Source of the DNA: Trissonchulus latispiculum
Taxonomy: Eukaryota; Nematoda; Enoplea; Enoplida; Ironidae
Length of the DNA: 64,000 bases
Reading direction: 5' to 3'
Assembly: GCA_030248195.1 (NCBI GenBank)
Contig: JASAND010012614.1
Location: forward strand, 1-64,000
The notes under the pieces are model-generated. The model ran no database searches and was not told where the DNA came from. It worked only from the letters and a program-made list of their open reading frames with translations. The position numbers were made by a program, and so were the translations under genes. Shown piece after piece: positions 33,259-43,672 of the stretch (position 1 is its first letter; every line of letters starts with the position of its first letter).

Positions 33259-34539
33259 ATGAAGCCAACAAATAAAGGTGAAACTGTTAGCGTTCCCTGT
33301 TCTAGTGATATCTGTGGTTTCGACATCGCTGAAATGGATCACCAAGTAAAGTGCCATGTATGCTCAAAGTGTTTCCATGCACGCTGTGTTGGCCTCATCA
33401 CCCCTCTTTTCAACAGCTTTAAGAAGATGCTAACTCTAAATGTTAACGTTGTTTGGCTCTGCGACGTCTGTATCTCTACTTGCTCTAAAAGTCCTAAAGA
33501 GCTTTCCGACATCTCGGTCTTGGTTCAAACTGATATCTGTCCATCTGCTGCCAAAGAATCCCAAACTGACCTGGTTCCTTGTACTCCCGAGGTCCCTACG
33601 GAAGTGGCAAAGGAGACAGCTAGACCTTCTGAAGCTATCACTTTTTCGGGACAACAAGATCCTCTGTCTTGCTTCTACAAGTTCGATTTCCTTTTTAACG
33701 GAATTATATTCCGATCTGCCGAACATGCTTTCCAGTATTTCAGACTACTGTTTTATGGCTATGATGAAGCTGCAAAAAAGGTCCTTGATGCCCCAAGTCC
33801 AGCAGCTGCAAAGAAACTGGGCAATATTTGTCATAAGGCTCCTGATAGAGACATGTCCTACGAATTGCTGCTTATGAAGGACATCCAGCGTTCAAAACTG
33901 GAACAGTGTGCATCGTTCCGAGACGCTTTGCGTAATTCTGGGGATGCTTTACTGGCCCATTCAACGTACCCTTCCATCAATGCGTTCTGGACCACAGGCC
34001 TTCATAAGGATGCTCCAATCACCACGTCAAATTTCCCTGGCCAAAACACCCTTGGCATAATTCTGATGGAGCTTCGCCCATTTGTGGGCCCTGAAACCTC
34101 TTACTCAACGAAGTACGACGTCGCTGATATGGGAGACGTCGTACAAATCACACGGGACGGTGAAACTCCTGTTCAACCAGTGGGCAAGCCATACACTGCC
34201 AGAAGGGGAAAACCTGACAGTCCTGGACGTTATGCGAAGGCAGCCCCCCTATGCTTCCACTGTGGTGTAAAGGGCCACATCGTGGGGCATTGCAGGCTCA
34301 GGCGGTTTGGCCAAGTTGTCTGTTACAACTGCAACAGTCCTGGGCACAAAAGTAGGTACTGTCCATTCAGAAACTCTGCTAACCAATCTTTAGCAGGGGC
34401 CACTCCCGCGATCCGAATTCTTCCGCGTTCTCGGTCTCCCCTGCTGCCAGATCCTTCACCTGTTAATACTTCCAATTACACCTACGCTGAAGTTCTCACA
34501 AACAGTTTGGATATCTCAAATTTCCCACCTCTATTCTGA
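33259..34539 (+). CDS. LINE ORF1 protein: PHD-like finger, NADAR domain, two CCHC knuckles
   Basis: The 426-residue protein has three parts. Residues 14-71 carry C14, C19, C32, C35, H40, C43, C68, C71 with Trp66 two before C68, a PHD-type C4HC3 layout. Residues about 128-274 match NADAR (YbiA/DUF1768): RSAEHAFQYFRLLFYG with Glu155, APSPAAAKKLG, a KLEQCASFRDALRNSGDALL stretch, FW at 243-244, and GQNTLGIILMELR. Residues 332-345 and 355-368 are CCHC zinc knuckles, as in RNA-binding ORF1 or Gag proteins. NADAR enzymes act on ADP-ribose-type substrates; here the usual Asp-Trp is Asp198-Met199 and FWGxG is FWTTG, so activity is uncertain. The knuckles suggest binding of LINE RNA. The first ATG after the GATT run was taken as start. 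It shares a frame with ORF2, separated by one TGA. Confidence 0.87.
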   Translation: MKPTNKGETVSVPCSSDICGFDIAEMDHQVKCHVCSKCFHARCVGLITPLFNSFKKMLTLNVNVVWLCDVCISTCSKSPKELSDISVLVQTDICPSAAKESQTDLVPCTPEVPTEVAKETARPSEAITFSGQQDPLSCFYKFDFLFNGIIFRSAEHAFQYFRLLFYGYDEAAKKVLDAPSPAAAKKLGNICHKAPDRDMSYELLLMKDIQRSKLEQCASFRDALRNSGDALLAHSTYPSINAFWTTGLHKDAPITTSNFPGQNTLGIILMELRPFVGPETSYSTKYDVADMGDVVQITRDGETPVQPVGKPYTARRGKPDSPGRYAKAAPLCFHCGVKGHIVGHCRLRRFGQVVCYNCNSPGHKSRYCPFRNSANQSLAGATPAIRILPRSRSPLLPDPSPVNTSNYTYAEVLTNSLDISNFPPLF

Positions 34540-34686
34540 TGGCCAGGCCACGGTAGGAAGGCCGACGATGATGATTTTCCTTCGACACCTTCAAGGAGCA
34601 ATTGTGTATCTGAAACTATACCTACTGCTGCTGATACTTCTGTTGCCGCTGTTGTCGCTACTACTACTACTACTACTAGTCACGAT

Positions 34687-37488
34687 TTGAAGGTTGTACT
34701 GTGTAACATGCGTAGTATATGTAACAAATTCTTAAATTTTCATTTTGAAGTGTGCATGCAATATGAGTATCCAGATGTAATTTGTCTAACCGAAACTTGG
34801 CTAAATTCAGACTGCCCTGATAGTTTATTCTTGTGCAAAAATAGCTATTCCATCTATCGAAAGGACAGACCAAATGGGAGAAGGGGGGGAGGTGTGGCTA
34901 TTCTTGTAAAGAGTGGATTGAAAAGCAGCGAACTACCGCTACCTGAACTGGGAACATTGGAGGGAATAGCCGTAGAAATTCGGAATTCAAACTCAAAATC
35001 CTCCTACATTTTCTCAACGTTTTACCGCTCGTCCGTTACCGATGTCAATTGTCTGACCACCCTTCAAACCGTTTTAAACTTTCTTAACCTGAAAAAGGTA
35101 CCAGTTGTAGTGTGCGGGGATTTTAACTTGCCGGGTGTCGATTGGCAAATCCCAACAGCACCAGAGACTTTTTCACAGGCTGCTTTTTTAAATGTCTTTT
35201 TGGAAAACGGGTTCACCCAGAAAGTTACGTCTGTTACTAGGGGAAATGCTATTTTGGATGTGGTGTTTGAAAATTTACCAAATATGGTGTCCAACGTTGA
35301 AGTTCGACCGCCAGTGTCTAATGGTGATCACAGTGTTGTTCGTTTCTCTACGTATGTGAATATTAATATGTCTGAAGATAAGAGTGGTTTTGTGACATGT
35401 TGGGAGAGGGCTGATTATGTGGCTATAATGATGAAATTGGAATTAATAAATTGGCCAATTCTGTTTCAACAAAGGTCATCCGTAAACGAAAAGTGGGAAA
35501 TTTTTAAGACTATTTGTTTGAATCTTATTGATGAAAACGTGCCTAAAAAGATGTGCAGGAACAGTAGAAAACAGAAGTTTCCTAGGCACATCAGACGTTT
35601 GCTAGCTAAAAAGAAAAGTCTGCATAAGAAACTCAGGAGCACCGCTGACCCAATAAGCAAAAATAGGTACTTAACTGTCAGCAGTAGCTGTGATAAGGCT
35701 ATAAAGGACTACTTTACAAGGCGAGAAGCAAAAGTTTTAGCAAGTCCATCCAGTGCAAATTTTTATGGTTTTGTAAAGAATAAATTATCTTCACCTAGCG
35801 GTATACCAGTTCTAACGAATGGCGATTTTTCAGCTGATTGTGATAGCGACAAGGCAAATTTGTTAAATTCTCAGTTTCAGTCTGTATTTGTTTGTGATAA
35901 CGGGGTCCCCATTGTCACTGAAGCACAGCCAGTGCAGGATATTTTAGAAAACTGCATGTTTACGCGGAAAGATATTATTGATGCAATCAGTGCGTTACGG
36001 TATAAATCTGCTTCAGGACCAGATAAAATTCCATCTCAGTTTTTGAAGAAATTTAAAACGCAGCTCTCTGTTCCTTTGCAAATTATTTTTCAACAGTCTT
36101 TCGAGGAAGGGGTTTTGCCAAAAGACTGGTTGGTTGCCCATGTAGTTCCAATTTTTAAAGGTAAAGGGTCTCGGTCGGTACCAGAAAACTACCGACCTGT
36201 GTCGCTGACCAGCATCTGCTGTAAAGTAATGGAGAAAATTGTTAAGAAATACTTATTACGTCATCTGCTTTGTAATAACCTGATTTCTGATGATCAGCAT
36301 GGGTTCATGTCGAAACGTTCAACACAAACCCAACTGTTAGAATGTTTAAATTTGTGGACCCGCTTCAGGGATATGAAAATGGGGGTGAAAGTTTTATATA
36401 TTGACATTAGCAAAGCTTTTGATTCTGTATCTCACGTTAAATTGATGACTAAAATGGAGTCTTTTGGTGTGACAGGGAGGGCTTTAAACTGGATAAAGGG
36501 TTTTCTCGGTGGGCGGTCACAGTATGTTAAAATCAACAATGTCTTGTCCAGCAGGGGTGAAGTTATTAGTGGCGTACCGCAAGGGAGTGTTCTTGGCCCT
36601 ATTCTTTTTCTTCTGTACATAAATGACTTGCCTAATTCTGTTGTTAGCAGTAACTCTAAAATATTTGCTGATGACACCAAAATATCCTTGGCTGGAAAAA
36701 CTCAAGCTGATTTTGAACATCTTAAAATCGATTCCGAAAACGTTTTCAACTGGGCTGGTCGAAACCAGCTTTCGGTTGCTTTAAACAAGAGTTTGTTGCT
36801 AGAAATTGGGGAACCAATGCTGCAGACCGATTTTGTCGTTAATGACTCGGTAATTCCAAGGGTTAACGTAGCGAAAGATCTTGGGGTTTTTGTTTCATCT
36901 GATTTGAAGTTTTCGACACATGTCGACAAAATTTGTGCCAAAGCATACCAAAAAATAGGTATTATTTTTAGAACCTTTTGTTGTAGGGATGTAAAATTTT
37001 TAGTAGCTATGTTTAGAACTTATGTTAGACCACTACTTGAGTATAATTCATGTGTATGGTCTCCTTATTTATTGGGCGATATCCGAAAACTAGAAACAGT
37101 CCAAAGACGATTCACGAAACGTATTCCCCAATTACAAGAACTCAGTTTTGCTGAAAGGCTAAAGGTAACTGGTCTCGAGACGTTAGAATTTCGAAGATTA
37201 AAAACAGATCTAGTGCAGGCGTTTAAAATTATCCATGAAATCGACAAAGTTAACAGCGCAGAATTCTTTACCTTTGCATCAATTGTGGGAACTCGAGGAA
37301 GTGTGCTGAAGTTGAAGGCGCATAGGACCCGTTTAGATTGCAGGACACATTTCTTTAGTAATAGGGTAATACCGGTATGGAATAGTCTCCCCGATAATGT
37401 AGCTATGGCTGCAAACCAGTCAATTTTCAAACATCTAATTGATAAAATTGATTTCTCAAGGTTTCTAAAGTACAGTGTGGAAGCATGA
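34687..37488 (+). CDS. LINE ORF2 protein: APE endonuclease and reverse transcriptase
   Basis: The frame opens directly after the ORF1 stop at 34540; the first ATG is at 34708, giving about 926 residues. Endonuclease motifs: VICLTETWL, RRGGGVAILV, VVVCGDFNLPGVDW and NGDHSVVRFS with the catalytic Asp-His intact. Reverse transcriptase motifs: SGPDKIPSQFLKKF, DWLVAHVVPIFKGKG, NYRPVSLTSICCK, QHGFMSKRSTQTQ, YIDISKAFDSVSH, SGVPQGSVLGPILFL and the catalytic KIFADDTK at about 36660. The C-terminal YVRPLLEYNSCVWSP and VIPVWNSLPDN blocks are present. The enzyme nicks target DNA and primes cDNA synthesis there. No frameshift or stop is visible, so the copy may be active or very young. A Thr-rich linker (VATTTTTTTSHD) lies between the ORF1 stop and the endonuclease. 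Confidence 0.95.
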   Translation: MKVVLCNMRSICNKFLNFHFEVCMQYEYPDVICLTETWLNSDCPDSLFLCKNSYSIYRKDRPNGRRGGGVAILVKSGLKSSELPLPELGTLEGIAVEIRNSNSKSSYIFSTFYRSSVTDVNCLTTLQTVLNFLNLKKVPVVVCGDFNLPGVDWQIPTAPETFSQAAFLNVFLENGFTQKVTSVTRGNAILDVVFENLPNMVSNVEVRPPVSNGDHSVVRFSTYVNINMSEDKSGFVTCWERADYVAIMMKLELINWPILFQQRSSVNEKWEIFKTICLNLIDENVPKKMCRNSRKQKFPRHIRRLLAKKKSLHKKLRSTADPISKNRYLTVSSSCDKAIKDYFTRREAKVLASPSSANFYGFVKNKLSSPSGIPVLTNGDFSADCDSDKANLLNSQFQSVFVCDNGVPIVTEAQPVQDILENCMFTRKDIIDAISALRYKSASGPDKIPSQFLKKFKTQLSVPLQIIFQQSFEEGVLPKDWLVAHVVPIFKGKGSRSVPENYRPVSLTSICCKVMEKIVKKYLLRHLLCNNLISDDQHGFMSKRSTQTQLLECLNLWTRFRDMKMGVKVLYIDISKAFDSVSHVKLMTKMESFGVTGRALNWIKGFLGGRSQYVKINNVLSSRGEVISGVPQGSVLGPILFLLYINDLPNSVVSSNSKIFADDTKISLAGKTQADFEHLKIDSENVFNWAGRNQLSVALNKSLLLEIGEPMLQTDFVVNDSVIPRVNVAKDLGVFVSSDLKFSTHVDKICAKAYQKIGIIFRTFCCRDVKFLVAMFRTYVRPLLEYNSCVWSPYLLGDIRKLETVQRRFTKRIPQLQELSFAERLKVTGLETLEFRRLKTDLVQAFKIIHEIDKVNSAEFFTFASIVGTRGSVLKLKAHRTRLDCRTHFFSNRVIPVWNSLPDNVAMAANQSIFKHLIDKIDFSRFLKYSVEA

Positions 37489-37829
37489 CTGTACATAAGT
37501 AGTGCAATATATATATACCTACGAAAATTGCTATGTAGCGTTTATATTATGCATATGTTGTTGTCGTTTTATGACGAATTTATACGTGTGATATATAAAT
37601 GTAGGGGATCGTGCTTCTGCGCGAATCCCATTTTGGTCAATTTGTTCTACTCTGTCTGTTATTGAAATTCTGACCAAAATAAACCTTAGTTGTTGTTATA
37701 TTTTATGTAGACTAAAATGTATATTTGTTCTTATTCGTTTTAAACGAGTTTACAATTTGTTGGCAATTGTAATGACAACTGTAGGGCCGTTTGATCCGTT
37801 ATCAGATTTTGGCTGAATATCCTACCTTA

Positions 37830-38604
37830 CTGGGCTTATTCTAGGGAATTTTTCTTGGGGGGGCCCTCGGGGGGCGATTCATTCTTGGGGGGGAATTTTT
37901 TCAAAATTTTTCTAAAAACATGCTAAAAATGGCGCTATTTTTATAGTAATCGCTAAGAAAGTTCGTTTTTAGTGCAAAAATAGTGCTTAAATAGGCATAA
38001 ATCGACTAAAAATCTCCGGCGAAGCCGGAAAATTTTTGAAGATTTGGCCTTCTGAGCGATTTTTTTAGGGCAAAAGTTGGTACCAAAGGGGCACCCACTT
38101 TTCTTGGGGGGGGGGTGATTTTTGGAGGGGGGGACGATTTTGGGGGGGGAAATGTGTTTATTGCCCCCCCCACCAGGGTATTTTTTAGGGATTTTTTTTC
38201 GGGGGGGGGCTTCCCGGGGGGGGGCCCCCCGGGCCCGGGGAGGGGGAAGAAATTTTCGGGGGGTGGGAAAGATTTTTTGCAAAAATGAGCCTAAAAATGG
38301 TATTTTTTTGGCGTATTTTACATGGTGAAACGCAAAAAGTTCTAAAAAATGCCAGGATTTAAGCTAAAAATGGCTATTTTACGAAAAAATCTCCGGCGAA
38401 GCCGGAAAATTTTTGAAAATTTGCCTATTTTGGGCAAAAATTTGGGCCTCCAAAAAATCCCGGGGGGGGGAAGCAAAAATCCCGGGGGGGGGGCGATTTC
38501 GGGGGGGGCAGGCATTTTCTGGGGGGGAAGGTCAATTTCGGGGGGGCCCCCCCGCCCCCTCCCCCCTGTAAAAAATACCCTGCCCCCCACTAGAATAAGC
38601 CCAG
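37830..38604. mobile_element. G-run element, 775 bp, 5-bp duplication CCTTA
   Basis: CTGGGCTTATTCTAGGG at 37830 and CACTAGAATAAGCCCAG ending 38604 are inverted ends; CCTTA flanks both (37825-37829 and 38605-38609). It contains two copies of the hairpin TCCGGCGAAGCCGGA (38015 and 38392), each followed by AAATTTTTGAA, and long G and C runs. No coding capacity. Confidence 0.82.
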
Positions 38605-38627
38605 CCTTACTAAGCACACTACGTATA

Positions 38628-39720
38628 GTCAATCGGGAAAAAAAAGCCACGTCAAAATTTCGGGAAAAAAAGCCACGATCACTGTGGCCTAACGGGTGAA
38701 GCTATTGCAGTAATATTTGGCATGTAGAATGACGACCTCAATATAAGCCCACATGCCGATTTTTAGCTTTCTAGCTCTCCTCTATAGTCAACGGCAGGGT
38801 CGACATTTTTTGGAAAACTTTATTCCTGAAAAGGCGGGAAAACGGTAATGTTTCAAAAATTCATAACTTTCGTGTCAATAGTGCTATCTGAATAATTTCT
38901 ATTGCAATCAAGTGGGAACATGTCTGGCTTTGTTCGCATACAAATGTAAACAATTCAGGACGTCACGTGGTCTCTGCGCAGGTGTGGCTTTTTTTCCCGA
39001 TGATTTTGACCCATCGGGAAAAAAAGCCAGTCGCTTGCGAGACCCATAGTGAGCAGTTTTCTGGATTTCTGGCATTATAACTATTTTGAAAATAATCAGC
39101 AATTCAAGTTTTACAAAGCCATACCGTGTTTAGGTGGACAGTCCCTGAAATGAGCAACTTTTGGACTAATATGTCATGTCAGTCGTTTTGATCGCTACAC
39201 TCCACATTTCATCCGGAAACTGGCACATTTGGCCAAAAAGAGCATTACGAATTCATTGGAAAACACTATTTTGTGGTTAGCCTTCGTTTTAGCAAGTTTT
39301 TGAAAAATTTGTATGTTTACCTTATATTTGATGAAACCTAGCCAGTTTATGCTGCAAATTAAAAAGTTGTACTTAATGCTTTACGAAGCCAATTTGCCTC
39401 GGTAAACAACAAATCTAGGGTAAATAAGTGACGCTGAACACGATGGAACACTCAGAATTGGTCTACGGCTTCAGGATATGCTTCGACCAAAGTGGCTTTT
39501 TTTCCCGATGAGTGGCTTTTTTTCCCGATTTTGGCTTTTTTTTCCCAGGAAATAAATCACAAAGTACACTCTATTGCTACAGTCTAGAGGAGTCATTAAT
39601 ACATGAAAATAATCTGTAGGGGTTGCCATTCTTCAAACTACAAGAATTTTCCCAAAATTCCAAACAATGAGTTTTCCACGTCCAAAAGTTTGAAAAAATG
39701 GCGTTTTTTTCCCGATTGAC
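38628..39720. mobile_element. 1.1-kb inverted-repeat element with TCGGGAAAAAAAGCCA motif
   Basis: GTCAATCGGGAAAAAAA at 38628 is mirrored by TTTTTTTCCCGATTGAC ending 39720, with TATA on both sides. The motif CGGGAAAAAAAGCCA or its complement occurs at least eight times: near both ends, as a palindromic pair at 38984-39028 and three times at 39494-39550. No transposase frame is visible. Confidence 0.8.
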
Positions 39721-39984
39721 TATATTATATCTTTAGCTGGTGTATGTTAATGTTAATTGGTGTATGCTACGTATTTCAGCTGGCTTTAAACTGTAATAGA
39801 CTTCTGTTTTCAAAATAAACCTTAATATTTGCTTTAAGAACGACGTATTGTTTTGACGAAATATCTTGTGGTTAAGCGACAATTGAAACGGAATTTGACC
39901 AATTTCACGGCGAAAATAATTGTCTTTTGCAGATTTAAGTGCTGGCTCTCATGTTAAGCATTTAAAATATAACACATGGACAAG

Positions 39985-40390
39985 GGCTCTCTTCACAGGG
40001 TGTACCAGAAATTATTTTGCGCGGTCCCCCTTCGCACAACGGGGGGGGGGCCCGTGCGACGTGGAGAGGGGAGGGCGATAGAATAGCAGCACATTTTCAA
40101 AGTATTAGTAAGTTTGCAACCCCGTTTAAGCAATTCCCACTCGTTTTCACCATTTCACAAAATTGTAATTTGCTTGCGAACATCTTCAAATTTACCTCAT
40201 TTTTGTACAAACTAAATAAGGATAATATTCGTTAATTAGGACTTGCTTTTCTGAGTAATTTATGCTGAATTGCGCAATCGCAATGCGTCGCTCGCGCTGC
40301 GCGGTCCCCCTGATTTTGCTTGCGCACTGCGCTGTCCCCTCAGCAATCAGGGTGTACCTGGTACACCCTCACCCCTTGCGCATGTATGAA
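39985..40390 (+). repeat. Dispersed repeat R1, copy 2
   Basis: It repeats the blocks of copy 1 (17465-17905): CTCTCTTCACAGGGTGTACC, GCGGTCCCCCTTCGCACA, G run, then CTGATTTTGCTTGCGCACTG and CAGGGTGTACCTGGTACAC, in the same order. Confidence 0.75.
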
Positions 40391-41993
40391 ATATAATGTC
40401 GTCTACAAATTTAGATGCTGGCTGTTAGTCCTGTAAAAACTATTTTGCGTCATTTTATACTTAGCAATTTTCAGAAGGCTTTTGTAGTTGACAAGATTTC
40501 AAGAAATTATATAATAAAATCCTACTTACGTATTTCGGTGCCTTTTCTGTAACCTTTCGGTCTGTATTGCCATTATATATATACGTGTGTAAGATTTGAG
40601 ATAAACATTCACGTAAAACAACTCCATAAGGGTAGCCTGCAACAGCTAATTCATTCGTACTTAATCTTTGAGCTATGAATAATACACGGTTAAGACTATG
40701 GAGACTGTTTACATGGAAGTTTTGTCGCCCCAGGCGAGGAAACTTTCCGATCAGCGATATATACCTGCTTGCATAAGTAATCGTGTATATATATACGTGT
40801 ATAGATATTTGTTACCATCCATTCTATACCTACATATGTGTTTATTCTATGCATACGCAGGTTATGTGTGTTGTATATGTGATACGTATATATCATTAAG
40901 TCTTCCTTTAGTAGCGCATGCTTGCTTATGTATATATACGTACGTATATATACTTGCTTTTGCAGAGCTTCTTCAGTTGTGTGTTTGCTTGTTCATATAA
41001 TTCCATGTGGGAGGGCGAAGAGAAAAAGAAAGCGCGAAGTAGGATCAATAGACCACATGCCAAGTATGAACCAAGATACGATATGCACTCAGTCAGCAGA
41101 ACGGTGTGATGATAATAAGCAAACCGTATAACTACGTATATATACACATTACACACAAAGATTAATATATATATATATTATACATATATACATATATATA
41201 TGTATATATGTATATATATATATGCATGCGCGCCTGTGTATATATATACTATTAATAAATACTTAGATATATATTGCATATACACAAATCTCTCAGCAAA
41301 AAAATACAAAAATGCGTAAAACTCAGTTTGCTTTCTTACATGTTATATACCTAGAAGAACTCATGAGGATCAGAGACCTCAGCGTTTGTCAAGTGATATA
41401 TTCTGCTTATACGTATATATATAATTCGCTTAACAGTGCACATGTTTATATATAGTTATATATATGGTTAGTTAGGTATGCTTGCATATGTACGTAGCAA
41501 AAAATCAGGGATCCTTAAATTTGTATAAATGCATACTAGATGCTTATAAATTCAAAAACTTTAAAATTTTAAAATTTTTGAAATTCTCAAAGCATCAGCC
41601 TCCCGTATGCACCCATGCAAATTTTCACAGTTTTGGTCAAAAAATCTAAAGTTAGGGCTGGAGGGGGAAAGCGCAAAGGATCCAGAGTCAGCATGAGAGT
41701 GAGTGGGGTGAAGGAAAATGTGCCGTGGCCTTTACTGGAGGCTCAGTCTTTCTCCCATTTCTTACCCACTTTGCCTTCTCTAAGGTCTTATTCCTTGCTT
41801 TCCCGGAGCGCAGATAAGGACCCTTGAGAGACGGCGCCCCCTCCCCTTCCTTTGGAAGATGAGAGAGTGGAGGAGACTTGATAATAAGTGCGAAAGCAGA
41901 AGAAAAATAAAGGAATATACAATGCGCAATATTACGTATATATACGTATATATAATATAGGCGTACGTATATATTGCATATACGGATGTATAT
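40391..41993. other. AT-rich stretch with TATACGTA-type microsatellites
   Basis: Many interrupted TATATA and TATACGTA runs, densest at 41160-41230 and 41930-41990. No gene or element end was recognised. Confidence 0.5.
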
Positions 41994-42368
41994 GTCGTAG
42001 ATAAAAATGATATTCAGAGAAATATCATAATTCCCTAGCACTTGTTAGGTAAATGTGATATTTCAGTTCTCTCTAGAGAATCTTGATACAGACTAAGACT
42101 TGCATTTCATTTCAAGTTTCACTGAAGCGTGCTAGGGAAAACGGTTATTGTTTTGTACAGAGAAATTTCTATAATAGGAATTTCAATATTACCGGTATTC
42201 GATTAGTGTTTGATAGAGCTTAGCCAAACTTTTAATAGCTGAAGAAAACAAAACTTTTAATATTCTTTGTTCATATCAAGGTTCTCTAGAGAGAACTGAA
42301 ATATCACATTTACCTGGCAAGTGCTAGGGAATTATGACATTTCTCTGAATTTCATTTTTACCTACGAC
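41994..42368. mobile_element. 375-bp foldback MITE
   Basis: GTCGTAGATAAAAATG at 41994 is mirrored by CATTTTTACCTACGAC ending 42368. Arms of about 105 bp (including TCATAATTCCCTAGCACTTG and CAGTTCTCTCTAGAGAA) are close inverted copies. Both flanks are ATAT-type sequence, so the exact target duplication is masked. Confidence 0.85.
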
Positions 42369-42379
42369 ATATATATATA

Positions 42380-43635
42380 GCAAGGTTCACAAAAAAAATC
42401 AAAAATCGAAATTTTGCTGGCAATTTCGCAAATGAAGTCCGATCGAAAAACTTTTGGTACGTATGGAACGGCAGTGACCCCCTCTACATATGGTGCAAAT
42501 TTCATGCCGGTAGCCCTCATGTAGCGTGACTAATAAAAAATTTTTGTGATTTTTTTTGTGAACGAATTCACAAAAAAAATCACTTGTTCACAAAAAAAAT
42601 CACCACCGGATCTGATCTCAGGATATAGCTAGGAAATTTTTCTTTTCATGCATAAATAGAGCATAGTCCATAGTGTTATTATGTAAAAAAAATTTGGACC
42701 CCAAAGTTTTTTTTGCACAGGCTGAACTTCGAATTTTGGTTCTCGGCCCCCGGGTCCAAAGTGGCTACCCAGGCCAATGTGCTTGACCTTTATTATTGAT
42801 ACCAGGAAGCTAGGAATCCACTTATTTTGTGTTCTATTGCTCTAGTAAGCACAGAACAAACAATTTGGCGGAGTAATTTCGAATCTGGAATGGTCACGTG
42901 ACTTGGCCTAGGGTCGCGTGACCTGGGTCGGGGTCACGTGACTGACCAAAAATTTTATTTCAAGGCCCCAGAAGCCTGAAAACTCGCCTATATAGGTTTT
43001 TCGGTGCGTAGAATTCAAATTTGGCATTAGTTTTTAGGTAGCGTTTGCCCAGATAGGTGATCCTGACCACCCCCTGGGTCCGGAGGGTCCGGGCCGGGTC
43101 CATCGGCCGGACCGTCTGTCAGAAGGGGGTTGAGGTACCTAAAACATGCTCTATATAGGTTTTCCGGGTAGCTGAGCTCGAATTTGGCATTAGTTTTACC
43201 CTAGCGGTTGCCCCAGAGGCATTTTATAAATAGTTGATAGTGATTTTTCTTTTGTGAACTTGTTCACAAAAAAAAATCACCCGCCGGTGGCGAACCCAGA
43301 GGACATGGCAGGGAATCCAATATATGGTTGGATAGCTTAGAGTTAGGACATGTCACATGCATAATATGGGGTAGCTGCGCAAAGTCCATAGTGAGTACCA
43401 GCAAAAATTTCAATTTTGGTCCGGAGTTGTCCGAGGGTCCGATTTTGGGTGGGTCGACTATTTTGGGCACCCTAGTCGGAGGAGTTGGACCTCGGCAGCC
43501 AAACTTATATATGTTAGGGTTGGGACTTGTGGCTATTACCATGCAAAAAATTTTCCGGCTGCGGCTTGTTGTTAGCCGTCTAGGTGGGTGATTTTTTTTG
43601 TGAATTTTCGGGGTGATTTTTTTTGTGAACCTTGC
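42380..43635. mobile_element. Inverted-repeat element with GTTCACAAAAAAAATCA ends
   Basis: GCAAGGTTCACAAAAAAAATC at 42380 is mirrored by GATTTTTTTTGTGAACCTTGC ending 43635; TATATATA adjoins both sides. The motif GTGATTTTTTTTGTGAAC recurs internally at 42547-42602 and 43232-43282 in both orientations. Its interior matches the interior of the foldback element at 58775-60600, which has quite different ends. Confidence 0.78.
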
Positions 43636-43672
43636 TATATATATCCGAGGGGTAGTGGCAGCGACCCCAATA

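Larger units (their letters stand above)
33203..37760 (+). mobile_element. Apparently intact CR1/Jockey-like LINE with a NADAR-bearing ORF1
   Basis: The element has two long reading frames with no damaging stop: ORF1 (33259-34539) and ORF2 (from 34687/34708 to 37488). ORF2 has APE endonuclease and reverse transcriptase in the order of CR1/L2/Jockey-group LINEs. A second, truncated relative at 9411-15515 shows it is a multicopy family. The 5' edge may be near the GATT run. The 3' edge is uncertain: after the stop, about 260 bp lead to a TTGTTGTTATATTTTATG stretch, with no poly(A). No target duplication was identified. Confidence 0.88.
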
